This document shows, piece by piece, positions 14,500 through 23,880 of a DNA stretch of 35,950 nucleotides. The translations under genes and the position numbers were made by a program. The notes under the pieces are model-generated. The model was not told the origin of the DNA. It was given only the letters and a program-made list of their open reading frames with translations, and searched no databases. Position 1 is the stretch's first letter, and each line of letters opens with the position of its first letter. Location of the stretch: assembly GCF_003984625.1 (NCBI RefSeq), contig NZ_RWKH01000035.1, forward strand, positions 1 through 35,950, written 5' to 3'. This stretch comes from Variovorax sp. DXTD-1. Lineage in GTDB: Bacteria > Pseudomonadota > Gammaproteobacteria > Burkholderiales > Burkholderiaceae_C.

Positions 14500-16560
14500 A
14501 TGCGCTACCCGCATTTGTTTGAGCCAATTCGCCTGAACCAGGTGCTGCTGCGCAACCGCATCGTCAGCACCGCGCATGCCGAGGTCTATGCCGAAGGCGG
14601 GGATCCGACCGGGCGTTACATCCGCTATTACGAAGAGAAGGCCAAGGGAGGCGTGGGCCTCGCCATTTGCGGCGGCTCCAGCCCGGTGTCGCGCGACAGT
14701 CCGTGGTCGTGGTGGAGTTCGATCAACCTGGCGAAGAACTCGGTGATCGAGCCGCTGGCCAAACTGGCCGAGACCATGCACGGACATGGCGCCAAGCTGA
14801 TGATCCAGGCCACCCACATGGGGCGGCGCAATGCCTGGCACGGCTTTGACTGGCCGCACCTGGTCAGCCCTTCGGGCATCCGCGAGCCGGTGCACCGGGG
14901 CAACGCCAAGACCATCGAACTCGAGGAAATCCACCGCATCGCGGCCGACTACGGTCGGGCCGCCAAACGGGTCAAGGATGCCGGGCTCGACGGCATCGAG
15001 ATTTCTGCTGCGCACCAGCAGTTGATCGACCAGTTCTGGAGCCCGCGCGTCAACCACCGCACCGACGAGTACGGCGGCAGCCTGGAGAACCGCCTGCGTT
15101 TCGGCATGCAGGTGCTGCACGCCGTGCGCGAACAGGTCGGCACCGATTTCTGCGTCGGCCTGCGCATGTGCGGCGACGAGTTCCATGAAGACGGCATCAG
15201 CCACGAGATGGCGAAAGAGATCGCCCAGGCGATGTCGGAAAGCGGCCTGATCGATTTCCTGAGCGTGGTCGGCTCGGGCGCCGACACGCACAACACCCTG
15301 GTCAACTGCATGCCGCCGATGGCGCTGCCGCCCGAGCCCTTCGTGCACCTGGCCGCGGGTATCAAATCGGTGTCCAAGGTGCCGGTCATGCACGCGCAAA
15401 GCATTCGCGACGCTTCCCAGGCCGAACGCATTCTGGCCATCGGCATGGTGGACCTGGTGGGCATGACGCGGGCGCAGATCGCCGATCCGCACATGGTCAT
15501 CAAGATCCGCGACGGCAAGGAAGACCAGATCAAGCAATGCGTGGGTGCCAACTACTGCATCGACCGGCAGTACAACGGCCTGGACGTGTTGTGCATCCAG
15601 AACGCCGCCACCAGCCGTGAGGAAACCATGCCGCACGTGATCGAGAAGACCACTGGCGTGCGCCGCAAAGTGGTGGTGGTGGGCGCGGGCCCCGCGGGCC
15701 TCGAGGCCGCGCGGGTGGCGCGCGAGCGCGGCCACGACGTCGTGCTGTTCGAGAAGAACGCCACGGTCGGCGGCCAGGTGAATCTGGCCGCCAAGCCACC
15801 AAAGCGCGAGCAGATGGCTGGCATCGTCCGCTGGTTCGACATGGAAACCCAGCGCCTGGGTGTGCAGCGGCGCATGGGCGTGGCGGCCGACATGGCGATG
15901 GTCCTGGCCGAAGCGCCCGACATCGTGGTGCTGGCCACCGGCGGCGTACCGCACATCGGCCAGACGCCCGCGTGGGGCGCGGCACAAGGCCTGTGCGTGA
16001 GCAGCTGGGACGTGCTCTCGGGCGCGGTTGCGCCCGGCGAGAACGTGCTGGTGTACGACAGCATCAGCACGCACGCGGGCACCGGCGTGGCCGACTTCAT
16101 TGCCGCGCGCGGCAAGCAGGTGGAAATCGTGACGCCCGACGTGAAGGTTGCCGACGACGTGGGCGGCACCACCTTTCCGATCTTCTATCGCCAACTTTAC
16201 GCCAACGGTGTGATTCAAACGCCGAATTTCTGGCTGGACAAGGTCTACCGCGAAGGCGACAAGCTGATTGCTGTGCTGAAGAACGAATACACCGAAGCAC
16301 TGGAAGAGCGCGCGGTGGACCAGGTGGTGGTGGAGAACGGCATTCTTCCCAACGACAGCCTTTACTGGGAGCTCAAGCCCTTGTCGCTCAACAAGGGTCA
16401 GACCGACATCAATGCGCTGTACGACGCACTGCCGCAACCCGGTTTGAGCGAGACCACCGGCGACGGTGATTTTCTGCTCTATCGCGTCGGCGACTGCGTC
16501 TCGATGCACAACATTCATGCCGCGATCTACGACTCGCTGCGGCTGTGCAAGGATTTTTGA
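14500..16560 (+). CDS. dgcA: Dimethylglycine dehydrogenase flavoprotein subunit
   Basis: Catalytic subunit (686 aa) that demethylates dimethylglycine to sarcosine. Residues 1-340 form an old-yellow-enzyme TIM barrel (FEPIRLNQVLLRNRIV; LDGIEISAAHQQLIDQFWSP), as in trimethylamine dehydrogenase. Residues about 385-680 are a dinucleotide-binding module (KVVVVGAGPAGLEAARVARE). Between them lies the iron-sulfur segment, but only three of the four expected cysteines are present: Cys347, Cys353 and Cys365, with Ala350 where the second should be. It starts 8 nt after the V4R-like gene and 1 nt before dgcB. Electrons are expected to pass to DgcB and the EtfAB pair. Confidence 0.93.
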   Translation: MRYPHLFEPIRLNQVLLRNRIVSTAHAEVYAEGGDPTGRYIRYYEEKAKGGVGLAICGGSSPVSRDSPWSWWSSINLAKNSVIEPLAKLAETMHGHGAKLMIQATHMGRRNAWHGFDWPHLVSPSGIREPVHRGNAKTIELEEIHRIAADYGRAAKRVKDAGLDGIEISAAHQQLIDQFWSPRVNHRTDEYGGSLENRLRFGMQVLHAVREQVGTDFCVGLRMCGDEFHEDGISHEMAKEIAQAMSESGLIDFLSVVGSGADTHNTLVNCMPPMALPPEPFVHLAAGIKSVSKVPVMHAQSIRDASQAERILAIGMVDLVGMTRAQIADPHMVIKIRDGKEDQIKQCVGANYCIDRQYNGLDVLCIQNAATSREETMPHVIEKTTGVRRKVVVVGAGPAGLEAARVARERGHDVVLFEKNATVGGQVNLAAKPPKREQMAGIVRWFDMETQRLGVQRRMGVAADMAMVLAEAPDIVVLATGGVPHIGQTPAWGAAQGLCVSSWDVLSGAVAPGENVLVYDSISTHAGTGVADFIAARGKQVEIVTPDVKVADDVGGTTFPIFYRQLYANGVIQTPNFWLDKVYREGDKLIAVLKNEYTEALEERAVDQVVVENGILPNDSLYWELKPLSLNKGQTDINALYDALPQPGLSETTGDGDFLLYRVGDCVSMHNIHAAIYDSLRLCKDF

Positions 16561-16561
16561 A

Positions 16562-18445
16562 ATGCTGCCGCAGCTTGTGAGCATCGTGTTCTGGCTGGCG
16601 GTCCTGGGCCTGGCCTGGGGCATGGCACGGCGTGCGCTGCTGTGGCGAACGGGGCGTTCCAGCGCTGTGGACCTGCATGGACTGTTGCAAATTCCGAAGC
16701 GCTATTTTGTGGACCTGCACGAGGTGGTGGCCCGTGAACCTTTTGTGGCGCGGGCCCACGTCGGCGTCGCCGGCGGTGCCTTGCTGGCCCTGGCGCTGGT
16801 GGCGTTCAACTACGGGCTGGGTTTGTATTGGGCCAGCCTGGACACCCTGCTGTTACTCGCCGGCCTGCTGATGCTGGCCGGCGCCAGTGCCATGGCCTGG
16901 CGGCGGCGCAGCGCACCGGCACGCCTGTCCCAGGGCACCTGGCGGCGCCTGCCCTATTCCCTGTTGCTGTTCGCGCTGGCGGTGGCGCTGGCGGGCGGGG
17001 TGGCACTCACGGGCACCGCGCTGGCCCCTTGGCTGGCCGGGCTGATCAGCCTGGCGTTTGCCGTGGGCGCCGCCGAACTCGCGCTGGGCATCGGCATGGG
17101 TGGTCCCATGAAACACGCGGTGGCGGGCCTGCTGCATCTCGGTTTGCATCCCCGGCCCGAACGCTTTGGCGACAAACGCTTCGCCACGGCCTTGAAACCT
17201 CTGCGCCTGAGCGCCGGCGACATGGGCGTGGGCAAACCGGCCGATTTCGCCTGGAACAGGTTGCTGTCGTTCGACGCCTGCGTGCAGTGCGGCAAATGCG
17301 AAGCGGCGTGTCCGGCCTTCGCCGCAGGCCAGCCTCTGAACCCGAAAAAGCTGATCCAGGACCTGGTCGTAGGCATGAGCGCCAAGAGCGACACCCACTA
17401 TGCCGGCAGCCCTTATCCGGGCCGCACGACCGGCGAACACCGGGGCGCCCCTGGTCTGCCCATCGTGCCGGGCCTGATCGACAGCGACACGCTCTGGTCG
17501 TGCACCACTTGCCGCGCCTGTGTGCAGGAATGCCCGATGCTGATCGAGCACGTGGACGCGATCGTCGACATGCGCCGCCACCTCGCGCTGGTGGGAGGCG
17601 TGGTGCCGAACAAGGGCATGGAAGCGCTGGAGCAACTGCGCGACACCGACACCGTGGGCGGCTTTCCACTCGCCGCGCGCCACCATTGGGCCGCCGACCT
17701 GAACGTGCCGGTGCTCGATGCGGGCGCGCAGGCGGACTGGCTGGTGCTGGTGGGTGAAGGCGGTTTCGACATGCGCTACCAGCGCACGCTGCGTGCTTTC
17801 ATCAAGACGCTGCAAAAAGCCGGTTTGAAGATCGCCCTCTTGGGCGCAGCCGAGACCGACTGTGGCGACCTGGCGCGGCGCCTGGGCGATGAAGCGGGTT
17901 TCCAGCGTCTGGCAACGCAGCTCATCGCCACCCTGAAGACGCGCGCGTTCCACCACATCGTGACTCCCGACCCGCACATCTTTCACGCCTTGAAGAACGA
18001 GTATCCGGCCATCGGCGGAACATTCGATGTGTGGCACCACACCCAACTGCTGGCCGATTTGCTGGCCGGGGGCAAGCTGCAACCCACACGTGCAGCCAGC
18101 AGCGAGGCCGTGACCTACCACGACCCCTGCTACCTCGGTCGTTACGGGCGGGAAGTGAACGCGCCCCGCGCAGTGCTCAAGGGCATCGGTATCCAGGTGG
18201 TCGAAATGGAACGCAGCCGGGAGCGGGGCCGCTGCTGCGGCGGCGGTGGTGGTGCGCCGTTTACAGACGTTCCTGGTGCCATTCGCATTCCGGACATCCG
18301 CATTGCGGACGCCAAGAGTGTCGGCGCCGGCGTGGTGGCGGTGGCCTGCCCGAACTGCACGGCCATGCTCGAGGGCGTGGTCGGGCCGCGCCCCGAAGTG
18401 CGAGACATCGCCGAACTGCTGGCCTACGCACTGGAGGTCGCATGA
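16562..18445 (+). CDS. dgcB: Dimethylglycine demethylation iron-sulfur membrane protein
   Basis: A 627-aa electron-transfer subunit. The N-terminal 200 residues hold about six membrane segments (for example LVSIVFWLAVLGLAWGMA and GALLALALVAFNYGLGLY). Two ferredoxin-type motifs follow: Cys240/243/246/250 (CVQCGKCEAACP) and Cys314/317/320/324 (CTTCRACVQECP). The C-terminus has paired cysteine-rich CCG-type motifs (DPCYLGRYG; RCCGGGGGAP), as in heterodisulfide-reductase-like and glycolate-oxidase subunits. It probably passes electrons from DgcA and/or EtfAB to the quinone pool. It lies 1 nt after dgcA and overlaps etfA by 4 nt. Confidence 0.92.
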   Translation: MLPQLVSIVFWLAVLGLAWGMARRALLWRTGRSSAVDLHGLLQIPKRYFVDLHEVVAREPFVARAHVGVAGGALLALALVAFNYGLGLYWASLDTLLLLAGLLMLAGASAMAWRRRSAPARLSQGTWRRLPYSLLLFALAVALAGGVALTGTALAPWLAGLISLAFAVGAAELALGIGMGGPMKHAVAGLLHLGLHPRPERFGDKRFATALKPLRLSAGDMGVGKPADFAWNRLLSFDACVQCGKCEAACPAFAAGQPLNPKKLIQDLVVGMSAKSDTHYAGSPYPGRTTGEHRGAPGLPIVPGLIDSDTLWSCTTCRACVQECPMLIEHVDAIVDMRRHLALVGGVVPNKGMEALEQLRDTDTVGGFPLAARHHWAADLNVPVLDAGAQADWLVLVGEGGFDMRYQRTLRAFIKTLQKAGLKIALLGAAETDCGDLARRLGDEAGFQRLATQLIATLKTRAFHHIVTPDPHIFHALKNEYPAIGGTFDVWHHTQLLADLLAGGKLQPTRAASSEAVTYHDPCYLGRYGREVNAPRAVLKGIGIQVVEMERSRERGRCCGGGGGAPFTDVPGAIRIPDIRIADAKSVGAGVVAVACPNCTAMLEGVVGPRPEVRDIAELLAYALEVA

Positions 18446-19560
18446 CCTCACACGCACCCGTGCCCCGCATCGACCCGCGCCGCCCCGCGACCGTCACGCC
18501 GGCGGGCCTGCGACGCATCGTGTTGGGCAGCAGCGAAGGTGAGCGCGGGACCGAGCGCATGACGGCCAGCCGCCTGCATACGCCTGTCGCCAAGCCGGTG
18601 CGCAGCGCCGGCCCTTTCACCCGCGCCACGATGGTCGTGACCCATGCCGAGCACGGCGCGCTGACCGACGCGGCGCGCCAGGCGATTGCAGCCGCGGCGA
18701 TTCTGGCCGCCATCGATACGGAAGTCATCGTGGCGGTGCTCGGCGCCTGCCATGACGACGTCGCCGCGCTCGGCGTGGACCGCCTGCTGGCATTGGACGG
18801 TTTCGATGCCAACCGCTACCAACCGACGGCCTGCGTGCAATGGCTGCAAGACCTGCATGACGCCATGCCCCCTGCGCAATGGCTGTTCGCCGACGACGGA
18901 GCCGACGGCCAGCTGGGCCGTCGTTTTGCCGTTCAAACCGGGCTGCGACTGGCCTGTGGCGTGGTGGAACTGGGGACCGATGTCTTGCGCGTGCCCGCCG
19001 ACACCCGCCACGACTGGCTGTGCCCGCATGCGCCGGTCATGCTGCTGGCCAAGGGCGTCGCGAGCACCAGGCTGCCCTTTGCGGGACAGGGTCTGCGCGA
19101 ATCCGCACCACCGTTGCCGTGCCTGCCCGAGCACGGGATCGAAGACTTGGGCGTGCAGGCTGGAGACCCGCAGACATTGGCACTGGAAGAAGCCGATTTC
19201 ATCCTGGCGGCCGGCAACGGCGTGAGCGATCTGCCGCTGTTCCACACCCTGGCGCGGGAGGTCGGGGCCGCGGTCGGGGCCTCGCGTGTCGCGGTGGACG
19301 ACGGACGCTTTGCCCGCACGCAGCAAATCGGCGCGACAGGCAAGACCGTGTCCGCCTCGGGCTATCTGGCGCTGGGCATCTCGGGCGCCGTACAGCATCT
19401 GCAAGGCATCAAGGACTGCCGGCACGTGATCGCAGTGAACCTGGACGCATCGGCGCCCATCACGCGCCGCGCCGATCTGACCGTGGTGGAAGACAGCGCG
19501 GCTCTGATGCAGGCTCTGCTCGGGCTGGTGCGCAAGGAAAAGAAAGGGCAAGGCGCATGA
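18442..19560 (+). CDS. etfA: Electron transfer flavoprotein alpha subunit (dgc-linked)
   Basis: A 372-aa ETF alpha subunit. The C-terminal FAD-binding region is clear: TGKTVSASGYLALGISGAVQ followed by HVIAVNLDASAPITRRADL. The N-terminal tail of about 60 residues, Arg/Pro-rich, is longer than in housekeeping EtfA, as in the dedicated ETF of dgc clusters. ATGA overlaps at both ends couple it to dgcB and etfB. It is expected to take electrons from the demethylating enzymes, and is distinct from the general fatty-acid-oxidation ETF that should be encoded elsewhere. Confidence 0.9.
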   Translation: MTSHAPVPRIDPRRPATVTPAGLRRIVLGSSEGERGTERMTASRLHTPVAKPVRSAGPFTRATMVVTHAEHGALTDAARQAIAAAAILAAIDTEVIVAVLGACHDDVAALGVDRLLALDGFDANRYQPTACVQWLQDLHDAMPPAQWLFADDGADGQLGRRFAVQTGLRLACGVVELGTDVLRVPADTRHDWLCPHAPVMLLAKGVASTRLPFAGQGLRESAPPLPCLPEHGIEDLGVQAGDPQTLALEEADFILAAGNGVSDLPLFHTLAREVGAAVGASRVAVDDGRFARTQQIGATGKTVSASGYLALGISGAVQHLQGIKDCRHVIAVNLDASAPITRRADLTVVEDSAALMQALLGLVRKEKKGQGA

Positions 19561-20315
19561 ACGCCGTCACCGTGCTGGTTGCCGCGCGCACCCATCCGAT
19601 CAGCCAGCGCCCGACCCGCTGCCGGGCCGATGCCACGGCGGTCGCGCTGGCCTTGGGCTTGCCCACACACGTGCGCCTGCTTGCCGCAGGCCCGATGCCC
19701 GAGGCGGTCGCCCGCGACTACCTAGCCCTGGGTGCGGTTGAATTGGAGATATTGCAATGCGCGGACGATTTGCCGTTGCTGCCGCATTTGCTACCTGTCT
19801 TGCGCGATACGGACTGGGTACTGACGGGCACCCGCTCACCAGACGACCAGGGCAGCGGCGTATTACCCCATGCCCTGGCTGCCGCGTTGAACCGTCCGGT
19901 AGTGACCGACGTGCTGGGAGTTGAACCCGGTGGAACGACATGGATCGTCACACAAGCCCTCCCTCAGGGCGCGCGTCGGCGTTTGCGAGTGCATTCCCCC
20001 GCCGTGCTCGCAATCAGCGCGGCCGCGCCGTTTGAGCTGCGCCACTCGCTGGCCGACGCCATGGCGGGCCGTATCAGGCACCTTGCGCCCACACCGGCCC
20101 CGCTGGCGCCGAGCCCTCCCCCCGGCCAGCGCGTACCCGCCAGCAAGCGTCGCCAGCTGCTGGAGGCCAAGACCGTGCAGAGCGGCCATGCCCGAATGCT
20201 GGGCGCCATCGAGTCTCCCTCGACCGGCGGCATCGTCATTCAGACCGGCGATGCCCACACCAAGGCGCAGGCAGTCCTGAACTACCTGCGCCGCCATTCA
20301 CTCGTGTCCTTCTGA
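19557..20315 (+). CDS. etfB: Electron transfer flavoprotein beta subunit (dgc-linked)
   Basis: A 252-aa ETF beta subunit forming a heterodimer with the preceding alpha subunit. Supporting segments are ATAVALALGLPTHVRLLAAG, LGAVELEILQC and the nucleotide-loop-like GTRSPDDQGSGVLPHALAAA. The Pro-rich linker around residues 175-200 (PTPAPLAPSPPPGQR) is less usual. The start overlaps the etfA stop. It is more divergent than typical EtfB, so identity leans partly on its position in the dgcAB-etfAB block. Confidence 0.88.
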   Translation: MNAVTVLVAARTHPISQRPTRCRADATAVALALGLPTHVRLLAAGPMPEAVARDYLALGAVELEILQCADDLPLLPHLLPVLRDTDWVLTGTRSPDDQGSGVLPHALAAALNRPVVTDVLGVEPGGTTWIVTQALPQGARRRLRVHSPAVLAISAAAPFELRHSLADAMAGRIRHLAPTPAPLAPSPPPGQRVPASKRRQLLEAKTVQSGHARMLGAIESPSTGGIVIQTGDAHTKAQAVLNYLRRHSLVSF

Positions 20316-20337
20316 GAAGTCTGCAAAGACGCCCCCC

Positions 20338-21594
20338 ATGAGCAAAACCATTTCAGCGCAAGCCCTGCTGACTCGCGAACTGCTGGCGCGCCGCCGTCCC
20401 GGCTACAGCCTGGAGGCCCCGTTCTACCTCAGCGAAACGCTGCTCCAGACCGACATGGAGCACATCTTCGGCCAACACTGGATCTTCGCCGCCGTCGAAC
20501 CGCAAATCGCCGAAGCCGGGGACTACATCACAGTGGACTTCGGCACCAACTCCATCCTGATCGTGCGTGACGACGACATGCAAGTCCAGGCCTTCCACAA
20601 CGTCTGCCGCCACCGCGGTTCGCGCCTGTGCGCCGACCCGCAGGGCGTGGTGGGCAACATCGTCTGCCCTTACCACCAATGGACCTATGACCTGACGGGC
20701 AAGCTGATTCACGCCAAACACATGGGCGACGATTTCGATCCCAGCGGCCTGGGCCTCAAGCCTGTGCATGTGCGCAGCCTGGCGGGGTTGATCTTCATCT
20801 GCCTGGCCGAGCAGCCGCCGGAAGACTTCGAGCAGATGGCGGCGGACATGACACCCTACCTCGCACCGCACCAGCTGCGCCAGTGCAAGGTGGCGGCCCA
20901 GGTCGATCTGGTGGAGGACTGCAACTGGAAGCTCACGATGGAGAACAACCGGGAGTGCTACCACTGCATGAGCAATCACCCTGAGTTGACCGTTTCCCTG
21001 TACGAATACGGCTTTGGCTACCAGCCAGACGAGCACAACGCGGCCGGGCTGCAGCGCTTCCAGGACATCATGGCCGTCAACCATGCGCGTTGGGAAGGCA
21101 TGGGCCTGCCGTCGGCCGAGATCGACACCCTGGACGAGCGCATCACCGGCTTTCGCACCCAGCGCTTGCCCATCGATCGCTCGGGGCAGTCTCAAACCCT
21201 GAACGCCGAAGTCGCTTCCAAGAAGCTGCTGGCAGACTTCGTCGACCCGGCCTTGGGGGGGTTGTCGTTCTGGACCCAGCCCAATTCGTGGCACCACTTC
21301 ATGAGCGACCACATCGTCAGTTTCACCGTGCTGCCGATTTCGGCGACCAAGACCCTGGTGCGCACGACCTGGTGCGTGCATAAGGACGCCATCGAAGGGG
21401 TGGACTACACCGTGGAGAACCTGACTGCCGTGTGGAATGCCACCAACGCGCAGGACCGGCGCCTGGTGGAAGAGTCGCAAATCGGTATCGCTACCGGCGC
21501 CTACCAACCCGGCCCCTACTCCCCCTTCACCGAAGGCCTGGTCGAAAAATTCTGCAACTGGTATGTGGGCCGCCTGAGCGCGCTGACCCGATGA
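20338..21594 (+). CDS. gbcA: Glycine betaine demethylase, Rieske oxygenase subunit
   Basis: Oxygenase component (418 aa) that removes the first methyl of glycine betaine as formaldehyde, giving dimethylglycine. The Rieske [2Fe-2S] ligands are Cys90-x-His92 (CRHRGSRLC) and Cys110-x2-His113 (CPYHQW). The mononuclear iron site is in NRECYHCMSNH (His209, His214), with Asp373 as the probable third ligand. Length and motifs fit GbcA of Pseudomonas and the stachydrine demethylase group. Stachydrine as substrate cannot be excluded from sequence alone, but the surrounding genes point to betaine. It lies 22 nt after etfB and overlaps gbcB by 4 nt. Confidence 0.93.
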   Translation: MSKTISAQALLTRELLARRRPGYSLEAPFYLSETLLQTDMEHIFGQHWIFAAVEPQIAEAGDYITVDFGTNSILIVRDDDMQVQAFHNVCRHRGSRLCADPQGVVGNIVCPYHQWTYDLTGKLIHAKHMGDDFDPSGLGLKPVHVRSLAGLIFICLAEQPPEDFEQMAADMTPYLAPHQLRQCKVAAQVDLVEDCNWKLTMENNRECYHCMSNHPELTVSLYEYGFGYQPDEHNAAGLQRFQDIMAVNHARWEGMGLPSAEIDTLDERITGFRTQRLPIDRSGQSQTLNAEVASKKLLADFVDPALGGLSFWTQPNSWHHFMSDHIVSFTVLPISATKTLVRTTWCVHKDAIEGVDYTVENLTAVWNATNAQDRRLVEESQIGIATGAYQPGPYSPFTEGLVEKFCNWYVGRLSALTR

Positions 21595-22682
21595 ACGCCC
21601 CCGATTTCACGGCCCCTGCCCCGAGGCCTTGGTCCGCCGACCAGGACGAGAGCTTGCGCTGCGTCCACATCCGACAAGAAACCCACGACGTCAAGACCTT
21701 CGTCCTGGCCGCCGACGGAGCACGCCAATTTCGCTACCTGCCGGGCCAGTTCATCACGCTGGAACTGGACATCGCGGGCCGCAAGATCAACCGCTGCTAC
21801 ACCCTGTCATCCGCCCCCACCCGCCCCGATTTGGTGAGCATCACCGTCAAGCGGGTGCCGGGAGGGCCTGTGTCCAACTGGCTCCACGACAATCTGCGCG
21901 TGGGCATGGCGGTGGGTGCCATGGGGCCTTCGGGCGAGTTCAGCTGCTTCAAGGCGCCGGCGCAACGCTACCTGTTCCTGTCGGGGGGTAGCGGCATCAC
22001 GCCCTTGATGTCGATGACGCGGGCGCTGCACGATCTGGGCAGCAACGCCGACATCGTGTTTGTGCACTGCGCGCGCAGCCCTGCCGATGTGCTGTTTCCC
22101 GAAGAGCTCGGCCTGATGGCACGCAATATGCCGCATCTGCGGCTGGCTACGGTATGCGAGCAGCACACGCCGGGCAGCGCCTATGCAGGCCATTTGGGAC
22201 GCCTGGATGCCCCGCGGCTGGCGCATATCGCCCCGGACCTCTTGCAGCGCGACGTCTACACCTGCGGGCCGGCACCGTTCATGGCCGCCATTCGCACGCT
22301 CCTGAGTGGCACGGGCTTCGAAATGTCCCGCTATCGGGAAGAGAGCTTTTCTTTTGGATCGGCACCGCATGGATCCCCCGCAGCACCACAACTCACAGGC
22401 TCGGCCGGTGAAAACTCATCCGTCTACAAGATTCAACTGAAAAGGACGGGAAAAGAATTTGATTGCAGATCGGATCAAACGATTTTGCAAGCAGCCGTCG
22501 TCGCCGGATTGCGTCTGCCTTTTTCATGCACCAGCGGCGCTTGCGGCACATGCAAAAGTAAAAAAATATCAGGGCATGCCGAAATAAAACACACCGGGGG
22601 CATTCGGCAACGCGAGATCGACCAAGGCTGGATCCTGCCCTGCTGTAGCAAACCTTTGAGTGACATCGCATTGGACAGATGA
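21591..22682 (+). CDS. gbcB: Glycine betaine demethylase reductase subunit
   Basis: Reductase (363 aa) feeding electrons from NAD(P)H to GbcA. It has a flavin-binding barrel (INRCYTLSSAPTRPD), an NAD domain (FLSGGSGITPLMSM; YTCGPAPFM), and a C-terminal plant-type [2Fe-2S] domain with Cys313-x4-Cys318-x2-Cys321-x29-Cys351 (FSCTSGACGTCKSKK; LPCC). The base composition changes in the C-terminal domain: by hand count 153 of 300 bases (51%) are G or C at 22381-22680, clearly lower than the neighbouring coding sequence. The protein is nonetheless complete. It is the last gene of the long array; a 160-nt AT-rich gap follows. Confidence 0.93.
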   Translation: MNAPDFTAPAPRPWSADQDESLRCVHIRQETHDVKTFVLAADGARQFRYLPGQFITLELDIAGRKINRCYTLSSAPTRPDLVSITVKRVPGGPVSNWLHDNLRVGMAVGAMGPSGEFSCFKAPAQRYLFLSGGSGITPLMSMTRALHDLGSNADIVFVHCARSPADVLFPEELGLMARNMPHLRLATVCEQHTPGSAYAGHLGRLDAPRLAHIAPDLLQRDVYTCGPAPFMAAIRTLLSGTGFEMSRYREESFSFGSAPHGSPAAPQLTGSAGENSSVYKIQLKRTGKEFDCRSDQTILQAAVVAGLRLPFSCTSGACGTCKSKKISGHAEIKHTGGIRQREIDQGWILPCCSKPLSDIALDR

Positions 22683-22842
22683 CGTATTCACTCCATATTG
22701 TTTGCAATTCATAGGGGTAAAAACCATTTCAATAAAAAGATCCCCCTGTCACTCTTGAAAGTTCGCCACCACATTCGTGGCATATCATTTGATTAAAAAA
22801 TGCAGCACACCTGATTTGCCGCAACAATTCGGAGACCCCGCG
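22683..22842. promoter_or_regulatory. AT-rich upstream region of the ABC transporter genes
   Basis: This 160-nt gap is unusually AT-rich (19 of the first 60 bases are G or C). It contains an inverted repeat, GCCAC-N7-GTGGC at 22765-22781, about 60 nt before the ATPase start. TTGAAA at 22755 is a possible -35 element, but no good -10 follows at the right distance. It probably holds a separate promoter for the transporter and gbdR. Confidence 0.4.
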
Positions 22843-23880
22843 ATGCCAAGCCCAAAAATCAGCGTCAAGAATCTTTACAAGGTATTTGGCGGGAATATTT
22901 CATCCTCCCTCGAACTGCTCGGCGAAGGGCTAAGCAAGGACGAGGTCTTTGCTCGGACGGGGCATGTCGTGGGCGTCAACAAGGTCAGCTTCGACGTGAT
23001 GCCCGGTGAGATCTACGTGCTGATGGGTTTGTCGGGCTCGGGCAAATCGACCCTGATCCGCCTGATCAACCGGCTGGTCGAACCCTCCGCCGGGTCGATC
23101 AACATCGACGGCATTGACATTGCTGCTCTGTCCCAGCCCGAACTGGTCAAATGGCGACGCAAGCGGGTGGCCATGGTGTTCCAGTCGTTTGCACTGATGC
23201 CGCATCGCAATGTCCTGGCCAATGCGGCCCTCGGCCTCGAGATGGCGGGCACGCCGCGCAAGATGCGCGAAGCCCGCGCCATGGAGGTGCTCGCCCAGGT
23301 GGGCCTGCAAGCCTATGCGGCCAAATACCCTTCGCAACTGTCCGGCGGCATGCAGCAGCGCGTGGGCCTGGCACGGGCTTTGGCGGTCGACCCCGACATT
23401 CTGTTGATGGATGAAGCCTTCTCGGCGCTCGATCCGCTCAAGCGGGTCGAGATGCAGAGCCTGATGCTTGACCTGCAGCGCGAGCAACAGCGAACCGTGT
23501 TGTTCGTCTCGCACGACCTCGAGGAAGCGCTGCGCATCGGCACCCGCATCGCCATCATGGAGGGAGGCAATCTGGTGCAGGAAGGCACCGCGCACCAGAT
23601 CATCACCCGGCCGGCTAACGCGTATGTGCGCAAGTTTTTCGAGGGCGTGGACACATCGCGCTATCTCACGGCGGCGGATTTGCTGGACCCTGGGCTGAAC
23701 GGGCACTCCTACCACGGGGGTCCGCGCCTGCCGTGGTCCACTCCGCTGCCCGAAGCCATGAAGATCGTGTTGGGCGTGGACCAGCCGATCGGCGTGTTCG
23801 ATGCGACCGATCGCTTGCTGGGCTGCATTTCCGCCCGCAGCCTGCTCGTCAAGATGTCCCAGGAGGCCCGCCATGTCTGA
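22843..23880 (+). CDS. proV: Quaternary ammonium ABC transporter ATPase
   Basis: ATP-binding subunit (345 aa) of a ProV/OpuAA/ChoV-type importer. Walker A is GLSGSGKST (residues 62-70), the signature is LSGGMQQR, Walker B is ILLMDEAFSALDP, and the switch His lies in VFVSHDLEEAL. The N-terminal insert FGGNISSSLELLGEGLSKDE is typical of betaine/choline transporters. After about residue 275 only a short, poorly conserved CBS-like remnant is present, shorter than E. coli ProV (400 aa). ATG 22843 is preferred, with GGAG 9 nt upstream, over the GTG at 22777. It overlaps the permease gene by 8 nt. By homology to Pseudomonas CbcWV it may serve several binding proteins. Confidence 0.92.
   Translation: MPSPKISVKNLYKVFGGNISSSLELLGEGLSKDEVFARTGHVVGVNKVSFDVMPGEIYVLMGLSGSGKSTLIRLINRLVEPSAGSINIDGIDIAALSQPELVKWRRKRVAMVFQSFALMPHRNVLANAALGLEMAGTPRKMREARAMEVLAQVGLQAYAAKYPSQLSGGMQQRVGLARALAVDPDILLMDEAFSALDPLKRVEMQSLMLDLQREQQRTVLFVSHDLEEALRIGTRIAIMEGGNLVQEGTAHQIITRPANAYVRKFFEGVDTSRYLTAADLLDPGLNGHSYHGGPRLPWSTPLPEAMKIVLGVDQPIGVFDATDRLLGCISARSLLVKMSQEARHV

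Noticed and set aside
22777..22842. Earlier GTG start for the ABC ATPase
   Set aside because: It would begin inside the AT-rich inverted repeat, lacks a ribosome binding site and adds residues not typical of ProV; ATG 22843 has GGAG at a suitable distance.
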